A DNA stretch of 53,159 nt, taken from positions 1 through 53,159 of the forward strand of contig JACXUM010000013.1 in NCBI GenBank assembly GCA_014763895.1. Direction: 5' to 3'. Of the stretch, positions 26,367-35,319 are shown one piece after another (position 1 is the first letter of the stretch; each line of letters begins with the position of its first letter). Source of the DNA: Campylobacterales bacterium. GTDB lineage: Bacteria > Campylobacterota > Campylobacteria > Campylobacterales > Sulfurovaceae. The translations under genes were made by a program, and so were the position numbers. Under the pieces are notes generated by a model that searched no databases, was not told where the DNA came from, and saw nothing but the letters and a program-made list of their open reading frames with translations.

Positions 26367-26843
26367 ATGAAATTAGAGAAAAGAGCTAATAGAAATAATG
26401 TCCAATTCACAGAAAAAGAGATGAAACTGGCGACGAAGATCATTGAGGAAATCGAAAAGCCTGTGGAGATTTTATATTACTTATTGGAACGGCAGTCGGA
26501 ACGTGCTTTCGTAATCATGCTGATATCCTCTGAAGATATTGATCTTTTACAATTGTTGAAGAAAGAAAAGCGTGATACCGACCTTCTTTATGAAATCGAT
26601 AAAGAAAATGACCTTTATGCAATGGTCTGTCAAGAGACTCAAGTTGATGGAGGATTCCATTTTGCAGAACGTTTGATGAGAAATATTATCTTGGGTAATG
26701 GTCGCAATATCTATTGTGCGGAGTTGGAAATACGGACGACTAAATATTCGGTAAGAAATGTCATTATCAAATTGATTGACACTTACTTTGAAGCATATGC
26801 CAAAGATAAAAAAGACGAAATAATCTTTAGAAGTATTTATTAG
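26367..26843 (+). CDS. Conserved-looking protein of unknown function (158 aa)
   Basis: Soluble protein rich in charged helices and short strands: TEKEMKLATKIIEEIEKPVEILYYLLERQSERAFVIMLI, then DLLYEIDKENDLYAMVCQET and NIYCAELEI. The alternation and the late RTTKYSVRNVIIKLIDTYFEAY helix faintly recall a degenerate GGDEF-type or small signalling domain, but no GGDEF/GGEEF motif is present, so I leave it unassigned. It has its own promoter box and a strong GGGGAAGG ribosome site. It lies between nspC (divergent) and rpmH. Confidence 0.65.
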   Translation: MKLEKRANRNNVQFTEKEMKLATKIIEEIEKPVEILYYLLERQSERAFVIMLISSEDIDLLQLLKKEKRDTDLLYEIDKENDLYAMVCQETQVDGGFHFAERLMRNIILGNGRNIYCAELEIRTTKYSVRNVIIKLIDTYFEAYAKDKKDEIIFRSIY

Positions 26844-26934
26844 TATTAGTATGATTTAAGGCGTATTAGGGTAAAATCGCGTCCATTATTGCCATGCGAA
26901 TGCCTTGGCAAAATTTTATGAAGGATCATTTGGA

Positions 26935-27069
26935 ATGAAAAGAACATATCAACCACACACAACACCGAGAAAAAGAACACACGGTTTTAGAGCAAGAATG
27001 AAAACCAAAAACGGTAGAAAAGTAATTGCTGCTAGAAGAGCTAAAGGTAGAAAAAGATTAGCTGTATAA
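26935..27069 (+). CDS. rpmH: Ribosomal protein bL34
   Basis: 44 aa: [20 protein letters not shown] then [20 protein letters not shown] and RLAV. This is the complete bL34 sequence, very basic, in the large ribosomal subunit. The ATG follows AAGGATCATTTGGA. The last codons overlap the proposed start of rnpA, and the two are normally cotranscribed. An inverted repeat (TTGCCA...TGGCAA, about 26889-26911) lies in the leader. Confidence 0.97.
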   Translation: MKRTYQPHTTPRKRTHGFRARMKTKNGRKVIAARRAKGRKRLAV

Positions 27070-27389
27070 AACATTTTACCAGGTTAAAAACCAGTAAAGA
27101 GTTTAATGGCGTATACAATCACGCCACTAAGATTTGGCATACCCCGTATTTTGTACTGTTTTATAAAAAAACGGCAGAGTACAGAGTAGGGTTTGTTGCC
27201 AGTAAAAAAATAGGGAATGCGGTTCAAAGAAACAGAGCCAAACGTTTACTTAGAGCACATTTCATTGAGAATAGCGAGATGCTGCCAGAAGGCAGTTATG
27301 TATTCGTTGCCAAACCGGCGATCATTGAAGCAGATTTTCAAGATGTACGAAAATCGTATTTACATGCCCTCAAAAAAGTTCTTAGTTAA
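27057..27389 (+). CDS. rnpA: Ribonuclease P protein component, apparently with a non-canonical start
   Basis: The frame encodes [19 protein letters not shown], then [20 protein letters not shown] and KRLLRAHF, the RnpA core (RNR motif that binds RNase P RNA), and ends LKKVLS at 27389. The frame is closed upstream by a TAG at 27048-27050. Between that and the core there is no ATG, GTG or TTG. The best candidate is ATT at 27057, nine bases after AAAGG, inside rpmH and giving 110 aa, a normal length; ATA at 27066 is a weaker choice. A base error could also have removed an ordinary start. The protein assignment is secure; the start is inference. Confidence 0.85.
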   Translation: MSCIKHFTRLKTSKEFNGVYNHATKIWHTPYFVLFYKKTAEYRVGFVASKKIGNAVQRNRAKRLLRAHFIENSEMLPEGSYVFVAKPAIIEADFQDVRKSYLHALKKVLS

Positions 27390-27491
27390 AAACGGCGGTT
27401 TAAACAAACATTCATTAACGTATTCAAATTAGCTTAACATATTTCATACTATACTACCATACTCGAATTAGTATTAACAAAAGGTATTACT

Positions 27492-29099
27492 TTGGAACAA
27501 CAAGATCTTCAAAAACGACTTCTTATCGCACTAGCACTCTCTTTTTTGGTTTTTATTGCTTTTACTTATTTCTTTCCGACACAAAACGTATCACAAACAG
27601 CTAATGGAAATGCAACGCAGAGTAGTACCATGAACCAGGCACCTGATGCCAATACCAAATCAGCCCCACAGACTGCAGGTACATCGGCTGCAGCGGCTGC
27701 ACCTGTAACAGTATCGCAAAGTTTGGCTACGGTTACATCCAACCATTTTATCATGACGATTGACACCTATGGACGTATTGCTCAAATGGAACTTTTGGAA
27801 AGCAAGTATAAAGATGAGAACGGTAAAGCATTGAAGATTCTTGATCCCAATGAAGTAAAACCTTTGGAAATAAGATTTTCCGATGCTGCACTTAACGAAG
27901 AAGCCTTTAAGACCCCGTATACGATCGTAGGTTCAGATACGATTGATGTCACCACGGCATCAGGGACCCTTGTTCTGGAGCAGAGACTTTCTTCTCTTAC
28001 CGTCACTAAAAAGATCACATTTCAGCCTACCGGCGCGTATGATATAGCGGTTACGACATCCTCGGAAGCTCCCTATTTTATCACGCCTGGTTATAGACCT
28101 GTAGCTGACCATTCAATGTATATGGTGGTTAGAGGTGCGTTGATCAAAACCAATGATGATATCATTAAAACGATTGAAGATGGTGATGCCAAAGGGGATG
28201 AGAGCTTTGCAGATGCGAAAATCGCTTCGGCACTCGACCGTTATTATGCCTCATTGTTCTATGATTTTGACAGAGGACTGGATGTTTCGGTTCTTAAAGA
28301 AAAAGATGACAATCCGCTTATTTTTGTTAAAGGAAACAGCAATATGAACCTTCATGGGTATCTTGGTCCAAAAGATCATCAAGTGCTCAAAGCGATCAAT
28401 CCGGAGTTGACCGATGCGATCGAGTTCGGATGGTTCTCATTCCTTGCAATCCCATTTTTTAAAGTGTTATTGTGGATTCACAGTTATATCGGAAACTGGG
28501 GGTGGGCGATCATTATCTTCACGCTTTTGGTCAAAACGGTACTTTTCCCGCTTTCGTACAAGGGTATGATGTCGATGCAGAAGCTCAAAGACCTTGCGCC
28601 TAAAATGAAGGATCTTAGAGAAAAATATAAAGGTGACCCTGCGAAAATGAATATGCAGATGATGGAACTCTATAAAAAACATGGTGCCAACCCGATGGGC
28701 GGATGTTTGCCTATGCTGCTGCAGATCCCTGTTTTCTTTGCACTTTACCGTGTACTTTTGAATGCGGATGAATTGCAGGGTGCTTCATGGATGTTGTGGA
28801 TCAATGACCTCTCTCGAATGGATCCATACTTTATCCTTCCTGTTTTGATGGGTCTTTCGATGTTCGTACAGCAGAAGATCACGCCGTCCAATTTCACTGA
28901 TCCGTTGCAGGAGAAGATCTTTAGATGGTTCCCGGTTATGATGACGGTTTTCTTTGTTTACTTCCCGGCAGGACTTGTGCTTTACTGGTTGGTAAACAAC
29001 ATCTTTACAATCGCACAGCAATACTATATCAACCACATGTACGCCAAGCATAAAGAAGCCGCTATCGCATTGCATCATAAAGGAAAGGATGGCAAATGA
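27492..29099 (+). CDS. yidC: Membrane protein insertase YidC
   Basis: 535 aa. It inserts and folds inner-membrane proteins with or without SecYEG. An N-terminal anchor (about 10-27), a large periplasmic domain (about 60-310) and five C-terminal helices with GWAIIIFTLLVKTVLFPLSY, SMQKLKDLAPKMKDLREKY, NPMGGCLPMLLQIPVFFALY and YFPAGLVLYWLVNN are typical of Gram-negative YidC. It starts with TTG at 27492, seven bases after AAAGG. The small gene yidD, usually found between rnpA and yidC, is missing from the 102-base gap. Confidence 0.96.
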   Translation: MEQQDLQKRLLIALALSFLVFIAFTYFFPTQNVSQTANGNATQSSTMNQAPDANTKSAPQTAGTSAAAAAPVTVSQSLATVTSNHFIMTIDTYGRIAQMELLESKYKDENGKALKILDPNEVKPLEIRFSDAALNEEAFKTPYTIVGSDTIDVTTASGTLVLEQRLSSLTVTKKITFQPTGAYDIAVTTSSEAPYFITPGYRPVADHSMYMVVRGALIKTNDDIIKTIEDGDAKGDESFADAKIASALDRYYASLFYDFDRGLDVSVLKEKDDNPLIFVKGNSNMNLHGYLGPKDHQVLKAINPELTDAIEFGWFSFLAIPFFKVLLWIHSYIGNWGWAIIIFTLLVKTVLFPLSYKGMMSMQKLKDLAPKMKDLREKYKGDPAKMNMQMMELYKKHGANPMGGCLPMLLQIPVFFALYRVLLNADELQGASWMLWINDLSRMDPYFILPVLMGLSMFVQQKITPSNFTDPLQEKIFRWFPVMMTVFFVYFPAGLVLYWLVNNIFTIAQQYYINHMYAKHKEAAIALHHKGKDGK

Positions 29100-29920
29100 A
29101 AAAAGTGCACGCACCTACTCTTGAAGAAGCCTATCAGAAGGCTGCGAAAGAATTAGCGTGTTCGATCACTGAAGTAAGATACGAAGTGATACAACATCCC
29201 TCAAAAGGTATTTTTGGTCTTTTTAAAAAAGAAGCAATTATCGTTGCTACTTTTGATCAGTCAGCAAAGCCTTTAAAGACTGATATCACTACCCCTCAAA
29301 AGCAACAGCCCGATGAACTTCCGTTAACTGATATAGAAGAAACAAGTAGTACCGATCATGCAATGGTTATCCAGACAAACAGTGTCGTGGAAAGTTTTTT
29401 TGACACTGATATGTTTACAGAAGAGAAATATGTTGAAGAGACCGTTATCTATGATGAACTGGCTTTGTTGATCGAAAACCAGCTTAAAGAGCTTCTTTCA
29501 CACTCCTGTTTTGATATCGATGTTTTAGAGGTTGATGTACGTGACAATACAGCACTCATCTTCATAGATGGAGAGGATGCAGCTTTGTTGATCGGAAAAG
29601 AAGGATATCGCTACAATGCGCTTTCCTATATGCTCTTTAACTGGCTACACGCCAAGTATGAACTGTTCGTTAAACTGGAAATAGCTGAATTTTTGACATC
29701 GCAACAGGAGATGATACGTAACTATATCAAACCAGTTATTGAAAACGTCAATAAATTCGGAAAAGGCAAAACACGCCCGCTTGATGGGATCTTGGTACAG
29801 ATCGCGCTTGAACAGCTGCGTGAAGCATTTCCAAACAAATATGTTGCCGTCAAGACCGGAAGAGACGGCGGCAGGTTTGTTGTCATAAACGATTTTAATA
29901 CCAAACACCATGCATCATAG
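29096..29920 (+). CDS. jag: Jag/KhpB-type RNA-binding protein
   Basis: 274 aa. A Jag-N domain (residues 1-50: MKKVHAPTLEEAYQKAAKEL, KGIFGLFKKEA), a long acidic linker (about 60-130), a KH domain with ALLIGKEGYRYNALSYML (about 161-178; GKEG loop), then an R3H-like end (KPVIENVNKFGKGKTRPLDG, GGRFVVIND). These proteins bind RNA and influence cell-wall or division genes in other bacteria. It overlaps yidC by four bases (ATGA) and mnmE by 11. Confidence 0.88.
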   Translation: MKKVHAPTLEEAYQKAAKELACSITEVRYEVIQHPSKGIFGLFKKEAIIVATFDQSAKPLKTDITTPQKQQPDELPLTDIEETSSTDHAMVIQTNSVVESFFDTDMFTEEKYVEETVIYDELALLIENQLKELLSHSCFDIDVLEVDVRDNTALIFIDGEDAALLIGKEGYRYNALSYMLFNWLHAKYELFVKLEIAEFLTSQQEMIRNYIKPVIENVNKFGKGKTRPLDGILVQIALEQLREAFPNKYVAVKTGRDGGRFVVINDFNTKHHAS

Positions 29921-31250
29921 TATCGCTGCTATCGCAACGGCATCCGGTGTCTCTTCCATATCCATTATCAGGGTAAGTGGAGATGGCGCACTGGAAATTG
30001 CAAGGAAGCTTTCAAAGAGAGAATCCCTCGCACCAAGACATGCCTATCTTACATCTCTTTATAATACAAAAGATGAACTGATCGATCAGGCAATTCTCAT
30101 CTATTTTGCCGCACCCAATAGTTTTACCGGTGAGGATATTGTTGAGTTTCAGTGTCACGGAGGAATGATCGTAGCCCAGGAGATACTCGATACGGTTGTA
30201 AATTATGGTGTTTCCCTTGCGCAGCCGGGTGAGTTTTCAAAACGGGCATTTTTAAACGGAAAAATCGATCTGACCGAAGCAGAAGCGATCGCAAAATTGA
30301 TCGAAGCCAAGAGCGTGGATGCCGCAAAGATACTTGCCAAGCAGCTCAAAGGCCAGCTTAGGGATTTCGTAGAAGAGAGCAGGGAGGCTTTATTGAGGGC
30401 CCTTGCCTATTCTGAAGTGATGATTGATTATGCAGAAGAGGATATCCCTGAAGACATCATGGATAATATCCTCGAACAGCTAGATGGTTTGAGTATGCAG
30501 ATCGAAAAGATTGTTGATGCAAGCCACAGACGAAGAGGTTTGATCGAAGGATTCAAGGTCGCAATCATCGGCAAACCAAACGTTGGGAAAAGCTCGCTTC
30601 TCAATGCCTTATTGAGTTATGAAAGAGCGATTGTCAGTGATATCGCAGGTACGACTCGTGATACGATTGAGGAGCAGATACGCATAGGGTCTCATATCAT
30701 CAGGCTTGTAGATACTGCAGGGATCCGCGAAGCGCAGGATACGATCGAAAAGATTGGGATCGAACGCTCTTTGAGTTCGGTCGAAGAAGCCGATGTGATC
30801 ATTGCGCTCTTTGACGGCAGCAGACCCTTTGACGAAGAGGATGACAAAATCGTTTCGCTTATCGAGTCGTTGGAAGAAAAACACTGTATCGTAGCGATCA
30901 ATAAAAGTGATCTCGAACAGATCTTTGATAGAACGATGCTTTCTGATTTTGGCCCCGTAGAGGTGAGTGCGAAAAAAGGTTTTGTACGTTTGACCCAAAA
31001 ATTGGAACAGCTTTTGGACAGTATCGGTGAGGGGGAAGAATTGATGCTCATTTCTGCACGTCAGATCTCGGCGGTATCTTTGGCCAAGATAGCGATACAA
31101 GAGGCCAAAGTACCATTGATCAACGGAGAACTCGAATTTTTTTCCTACCATCTCCAAGAGGCCGTAAAAGCGATCTCTTCTATTTCAAAACCGTATGACA
31201 GCGAAGAGATACTCGATAAAATGTTCGGTGAATTCTGTTTGGGGAAATAG
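29910..31250 (+). CDS. mnmE: tRNA uridine-5-carboxymethylaminomethyl modification GTPase
   Basis: 446 aa. With MnmG it modifies U34 of certain tRNAs. The N-terminal tetrahydrofolate-binding domain (residues 1-115: ISIIRVSGDGALEIA, FTGEDIVEFQCHGG), helical domain, GTPase domain (GKPNVGKSSLLNALL, IAGTTRDTIEE, DTAGI, NKSD) and the C-terminal FCLGK with its conserved cysteine are complete. It overlaps the end of jag. Confidence 0.96.
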   Translation: MHHSIAAIATASGVSSISIIRVSGDGALEIARKLSKRESLAPRHAYLTSLYNTKDELIDQAILIYFAAPNSFTGEDIVEFQCHGGMIVAQEILDTVVNYGVSLAQPGEFSKRAFLNGKIDLTEAEAIAKLIEAKSVDAAKILAKQLKGQLRDFVEESREALLRALAYSEVMIDYAEEDIPEDIMDNILEQLDGLSMQIEKIVDASHRRRGLIEGFKVAIIGKPNVGKSSLLNALLSYERAIVSDIAGTTRDTIEEQIRIGSHIIRLVDTAGIREAQDTIEKIGIERSLSSVEEADVIIALFDGSRPFDEEDDKIVSLIESLEEKHCIVAINKSDLEQIFDRTMLSDFGPVEVSAKKGFVRLTQKLEQLLDSIGEGEELMLISARQISAVSLAKIAIQEAKVPLINGELEFFSYHLQEAVKAISSISKPYDSEEILDKMFGEFCLGK

Positions 31251-31251
31251 T

Positions 31252-31587
31252 ATGGAACATTTATTCAAAACAGAAGATATAGAACTCTATCTTATCGCAG
31301 GTCTATTTTTTTTGATTATCTGGCTGGTCTTCCATACGATCAGATATTATCGAAGCGAAAAAAGAAAGGTAAAGCATTTGCATCGTTTTGCAAGCCAGGG
31401 GGAATCAAATGCCGAATATGCGCTGGCCAAACGCTATCATAAAGGCAGAATGGTCAAAAAAGATTGCCAAAAGGCTGCATTTTGGTACCAGAGGGCTGCC
31501 CTAAAAGGGGATGAGAAAGCGAAGGGATATTTGGAAAAATTCTTGGAAAACCGAAAAAACTGGCGAAGTTCAAATCGTTCTTGTTAA
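31252..31587 (+). CDS. Membrane-anchored Sel1-like repeat protein
   Basis: 111 aa. One transmembrane helix (about 12-30) followed by a basic stretch, then about one and a half Sel1-like repeats (NAEYALAKRYHKGRMVKKDCQKAAFWYQRAALKGDEKAKGYL). Such repeats bind partner proteins. The ATG at 31252 follows GGGGAA and lies one base after the mnmE stop; the longer frame from 31195 would begin inside mnmE. The specific role is unknown. Confidence 0.75.
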   Translation: MEHLFKTEDIELYLIAGLFFLIIWLVFHTIRYYRSEKRKVKHLHRFASQGESNAEYALAKRYHKGRMVKKDCQKAAFWYQRAALKGDEKAKGYLEKFLENRKNWRSSNRSC

Positions 31588-31618
31588 ATTTGATGGAGAC
31601 TTCCTAAAGTTAATTCAG

Positions 31619-31624
31619 TATAAT
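31619..31624 (+). promoter_or_regulatory. Promoter -10 box (TATAAT) for the lipoprotein gene
   Basis: A perfect TATAAT lies 30 bases before the ATG at 31655. Confidence 0.55.
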
Positions 31625-31654
31625 TCATATTATAAAAAAGAGGAAAGAGAAAGC

Positions 31655-32302
31655 ATGGCAAAGAAACTTTTTTCAGTGTTGGCAGTCGTTGTCGGGATAT
31701 TTTGGTTAAGCGGTTGTGTGGAAAACGAGATTACACTTCCTGATCGAGGTTATAGCAGTTGGGCAGATCAGACCAATATCGAGGAGAATGTGGATACTTC
31801 TGATCTTGAGGATGAAGAGGTACAGACAGTTTCAGAGGAAGAGATGACGATCTCGGAAGAGGGGGCTGGGCAGAAGATCAAGCGTATGTCATTCCCGCTT
31901 TCAGAGTATGCACGTTTGCCAAGAACGGGTCAAGGAACGGTTAAAGGGAAGATCTATTTAAGCGGCGCCTATCAAAACAGGGTATTGGGAAAAGGAACGA
32001 GACTCTACCTCAATCCAGTAACGAGTTATTCAAAACAATGGTATACGGAAAGTTATCTTGGCGGAAAAGTAATGGATGATGCAGATCCAAGACTTTTTAA
32101 CTACCTTAGATTTACAGCTTCGGATACTCAGGGTAATTATTCATTCTACGGTGTCCCAAGCGGAAGATACTACCTGATAGGAACGGTTGAATGTGGTGAG
32201 GAGTGCGGGTATCAATCAACTAAAAACATTCGTATCGCTTCAGAGGTCAGTGTGATCGGCGGCCAGGTTGTTCAAAAAGACCTGACCAGAGGGGCAGAAT
32301 AA
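31655..32302 (+). CDS. Lipoprotein with carboxypeptidase-regulatory-like (transthyretin-type) domain
   Basis: 215 aa. Signal peptide with lipobox LSGC (acylated Cys21), an acidic linker rich in Glu and Asp (about 45-75), then a beta-sandwich domain: GTVKGKIYLSG, DTQGNYSFYGVPSGRYYLIG, the pattern of carboxypeptidase-regulatory-like domains. It is probably attached to the outer membrane. ATG 31655 follows GAGGAAAGAG; the longer frame from 31511 overlaps the Sel1-like gene and is unlikely. Function unknown. Confidence 0.8.
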   Translation: MAKKLFSVLAVVVGIFWLSGCVENEITLPDRGYSSWADQTNIEENVDTSDLEDEEVQTVSEEEMTISEEGAGQKIKRMSFPLSEYARLPRTGQGTVKGKIYLSGAYQNRVLGKGTRLYLNPVTSYSKQWYTESYLGGKVMDDADPRLFNYLRFTASDTQGNYSFYGVPSGRYYLIGTVECGEECGYQSTKNIRIASEVSVIGGQVVQKDLTRGAE

Positions 32303-32311
32303 ATTTTTTTT

Positions 32312-32331
32312 GCTTACCCCTTTGGGTAAGC
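32312..32331. terminator. Perfect 8-bp hairpin between convergent genes
   Basis: GCTTACCC and GGGTAAGC pair around CTTT. A T8 run precedes it on the plus strand and TTCTTC follows. It sits between the lipoprotein gene and the convergent dut gene and overlaps the last dut codons, probably ending transcription of the lipoprotein gene. Confidence 0.5.
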
Positions 32332-32994
32332 TTCTTCAAGGGCTTCATAAAGTTCATTGGCACTCATCTCTTCAGATTTATCCAAGAGCTGCTGCATAAT
32401 GACGTTGTCTTCAACCCCATCCCATAATTTGATATAGGTTCCTTCCTTATAGCCATGGTCCTGTCTGAATTGATTGAGAACATTTTTGCCGATATAGAGC
32501 TTGTAAAGGGCATCCAGACTCAAACCTGATTGCATGGCGATATCGATAAATGCTTCAACCATCAGCTGCGTCGAAGATTCGCAAAAGAGGGCTTTGATCA
32601 GCTTTTCCACCACCGCTATCTCTTCATAATGGTTTTTTGTGGCCGTGATACAAACCCCTTCAAATTTACCGAAGTTTGGCAGATTTCTGATCGATCGTGC
32701 CAAAGCATCGATCGTGCCCAGATTTTGCATTTTATAATCTTCGAGCGCCTGAGACATGATAAAGTGCCAGATATCCACAGCCTCTATCTTGATATTGTCA
32801 TAATCTGGTTTGGCATCGATATTTTTCCAGTGTTTCCAAGGGTAGGATTCGATCAGTTCTGCACATTCGAGATAGATACAGCGTTTCCAATCGATTAATT
32901 TACCGTTTTTGGTCATACCTTTTTCCCAATCTTCACCGTTGGTTGCATCATTGAGCTGCTGTTGCAGTTGCAGCATCTGCAGTACTTTATCCAT
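32314..32994 (-). CDS. dut: Dimeric (all-alpha) dUTPase
   Basis: 226 aa. It hydrolyses dUTP to dUMP and pyrophosphate, keeping uracil out of DNA. The all-alpha NTP pyrophosphatase fold shows ECAELIES (about 43-50), WKHWKN and EAVDIWHF (about 71-78), whose acidic residues bind magnesium. This dimeric type, as in Campylobacter jejuni and trypanosomatids, is unrelated to the trimeric Dut. It is divergent from purL with a 105-base shared promoter region. Confidence 0.9.
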   Translation of the reverse strand: MDKVLQMLQLQQQLNDATNGEDWEKGMTKNGKLIDWKRCIYLECAELIESYPWKHWKNIDAKPDYDNIKIEAVDIWHFIMSQALEDYKMQNLGTIDALARSIRNLPNFGKFEGVCITATKNHYEEIAVVEKLIKALFCESSTQLMVEAFIDIAMQSGLSLDALYKLYIGKNVLNQFRQDHGYKEGTYIKLWDGVEDNVIMQQLLDKSEEMSANELYEALEEAYPKG

Positions 32995-33057
32995 TTTTCA
33001 CCCTTTGTGTTTGATGAATAATTTTATCCATTTATCACTTATTTAGCACTTTTTAAC

Positions 33058-33063
33058 TATAAT
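33058..33063 (+). promoter_or_regulatory. Promoter -10 box (TATAAT) for purL
   Basis: A TATAAT lies 37 bases before the purL ATG in the divergent dut-purL gap. Confidence 0.55.
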
Positions 33064-33099
33064 AAGAGCCTTATTTACCTCCTCAAAGGACACGAGATT

Positions 33100-35319
33100 A
33101 TGTCACAGATCGAAAATCTAGATGAAGTTTTAAAGAAACATAAACTAAGCAAGCCTGAGTACGAAGAGATCGTCCGTATTCTTGACGGCCGTCATCCGAA
33201 TATCGTCGAGATCGGTATCTTTTCAGCGATGTGGTCGGAGCACTGCTCATACAAATCCAGTAAAAAATATCTCAACGGTTTCCCTACCAAAGCGCCATGG
33301 GTTATCCAGGGACCGGGTGAAAATGCCGGGGTTATTGATATCGGTGACGGTATGGCAGCGGTATTTAAAATGGAAAGCCACAACCACCCAAGCTATATCG
33401 AACCTTTCCAGGGGGCTGCAACGGGTGTAGGCGGTATCCTTAGAGATGTTTTTACAATGGGAGCAAGACCGGTAGCCAACCTCAATGCACTTCGTTTCGG
33501 TACGGTCAAAGGAAACAGTGATACAGCCAAATATCAAAGACATCTTGTAAGAGGTGTTGTAGAAGGAATCGGAAGCTACGGTAACTGTATGGGAGTTCCG
33601 ACCATCGGCGGTGAAGTGAGCTTTGATGAGTGCTATAACGGGAATATCTTGGTTAATGCATTCTCTTTGGGGTTGGTAAAATCAGATGAGATCTTTCTGG
33701 GCGTTGCATCGGGGGTAGGGAACTCTATCATCTATGTCGGTTCCAAAACAGGACGTGACGGACTTGGCGGAGCAGTCATGAGTTCAGACAGTTTCACTGA
33801 AGAGTCTAAATCGTTGCGTCCGACAGTTCAGGTAGGAGATCCGTTTACTGAAAAACTGTTGCTTGAGGCATGTTTGGAACTCTTTAAAACCGATCATGTT
33901 GTCGGTATTCAGGATATGGGTGCCGCGGGACTTACTTCATCTTCTTTTGAGATGGCAGGAAAGACCGGCGCAGGTATCATCATGAATCTTGACAAAGTTC
34001 CGGCAAGAGAAGAGGGGATGATGCCGTATGAATTCATGCTCTCAGAATCACAGGAGCGTATGCTGATCTGTGCAAAACAGGGAAGCGAACAGGCGATCAT
34101 CGATATCTTTAAAAAATGGGAATTGGATGCTGCGATCATCGGTGAAGTGACCGATACGGGAAGAATGGAGCTTTTCTGGCACGGAGAGAAGTGTGCCGAT
34201 ATGCCTATCGCCCCGGTGAGCGAAGAGGCTCCCATACTTGACAGACCGACGATGAGGCCACAATACCTTGAAGCAGTCAATGCCAAAACAGTCAATGATT
34301 ATCCATCAGTATCAGACCAGGAAGCGTATGAAAAACTGCTTGCCTCATTGGAAGTGGTTGACAAAGCATGGATCTATAACCAGTATGACTCAATGGTTCA
34401 GACCAATACCGCCAAAGGGCCAGGAAGCCTGGATGCAAGCTGTATCCGTATCAAAGAGAACGGTAAAGCCTTGGCGATGAGCAGCGATTGTAATCCGCGC
34501 TATTGTTACATCGATCCCAAGAGGGGTGCCGCACTTGCGGTTGTGGAGAGCGGACGAAATGTTGCGATGAGCGGTGCAAGACCGCTGGCTATTACGGATT
34601 GTCTGAATTTCGGCAACCCTGAAAACCCTGAGGTAATGTGGCAGTTTGCACAAGGGTGTGAAGGGATCAAAGAGGCGTGTGCCGAACTGGATACGCCTGT
34701 AGTCAGCGGAAACGTTTCGCTTTATAACGAAACCAACGGAGTAAGTGTGTTCCCGACTCCGGCTATCGCGATGGTAGGGCTGAATGAGTGCGAGTCCAGA
34801 GTGCTTCCGAGTGCTTTCCGGCAGGAGGGTGATTATGTCGTTCTTCTGGGTAACACCAAAGGGGAGTTCGGCGGTTCGCTTTATATCAAAGAACTCTTTG
34901 GTGAAACGGTAGGATCACTGCCTTCATTTGATTACAGCGGAGAGCTTAGACTGTGGGAGCTTGTCATTGAGGCCAACAAAAAAGGGTTACTCAAAGCAGC
35001 CAAAGATGTGAACATCGGCGGTATCGCGATTGCCCTTTCCAAAATGGCAGCCGTTTCAGGCAAAGGTATCACGGCTAAGGTAGAGGTTGATGCAAGCAGG
35101 GATATTTTCGATGAGACACAGAGTAGGGCGATCGTTGAAATAAGCAAAGAAAATATGAAAGCGTTTGCACAAATGGCGATCGATCTCGGTATCAAAGCAC
35201 AGATCATCGGTACAGTAGGCGGAGAGAGTGTCAAGATCAACGAAGTCGGGCTTGGGCTTGATAAAGTGAAAGATATCTATTTCAATACGTTTGCCAAAAC
35301 GATCGAGCAAGACCTCTAG
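33100..35319 (+). CDS. purL: Phosphoribosylformylglycinamidine synthase subunit PurL
   Basis: 739 aa, the small form that works with separate PurS and PurQ. It catalyses the fourth step of purine synthesis. MWSEHCSYKSSKKYL (about 45-59), QGPGENAGVID, FKMESHNHPS (about 89-98), GAATGVGGILRD and GARPVA are ATP-binding and active-site motifs; the second half-repeat has NPRYCYIDPKRGA, ARPLAITDCLNFGNPENP and SGNVSLYNE. AAAGGA precedes the ATG. purH lies 2.8 kb downstream with metE between. Confidence 0.97.
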   Translation: MSQIENLDEVLKKHKLSKPEYEEIVRILDGRHPNIVEIGIFSAMWSEHCSYKSSKKYLNGFPTKAPWVIQGPGENAGVIDIGDGMAAVFKMESHNHPSYIEPFQGAATGVGGILRDVFTMGARPVANLNALRFGTVKGNSDTAKYQRHLVRGVVEGIGSYGNCMGVPTIGGEVSFDECYNGNILVNAFSLGLVKSDEIFLGVASGVGNSIIYVGSKTGRDGLGGAVMSSDSFTEESKSLRPTVQVGDPFTEKLLLEACLELFKTDHVVGIQDMGAAGLTSSSFEMAGKTGAGIIMNLDKVPAREEGMMPYEFMLSESQERMLICAKQGSEQAIIDIFKKWELDAAIIGEVTDTGRMELFWHGEKCADMPIAPVSEEAPILDRPTMRPQYLEAVNAKTVNDYPSVSDQEAYEKLLASLEVVDKAWIYNQYDSMVQTNTAKGPGSLDASCIRIKENGKALAMSSDCNPRYCYIDPKRGAALAVVESGRNVAMSGARPLAITDCLNFGNPENPEVMWQFAQGCEGIKEACAELDTPVVSGNVSLYNETNGVSVFPTPAIAMVGLNECESRVLPSAFRQEGDYVVLLGNTKGEFGGSLYIKELFGETVGSLPSFDYSGELRLWELVIEANKKGLLKAAKDVNIGGIAIALSKMAAVSGKGITAKVEVDASRDIFDETQSRAIVEISKENMKAFAQMAIDLGIKAQIIGTVGGESVKINEVGLGLDKVKDIYFNTFAKTIEQDL

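Noticed and set aside
27217-27432. Plus-strand ORF of 71 codons
   Set aside because: It lies out of frame inside rnpA, whose RNA-binding motif is clear in the other frame.
26935-31250. Replication origin next to rpmH-rnpA-yidC-mnmE
   Set aside because: No dnaA, dnaN, gidA/gidB or clustered DnaA boxes; in Campylobacterota this cluster is not usually at the origin.
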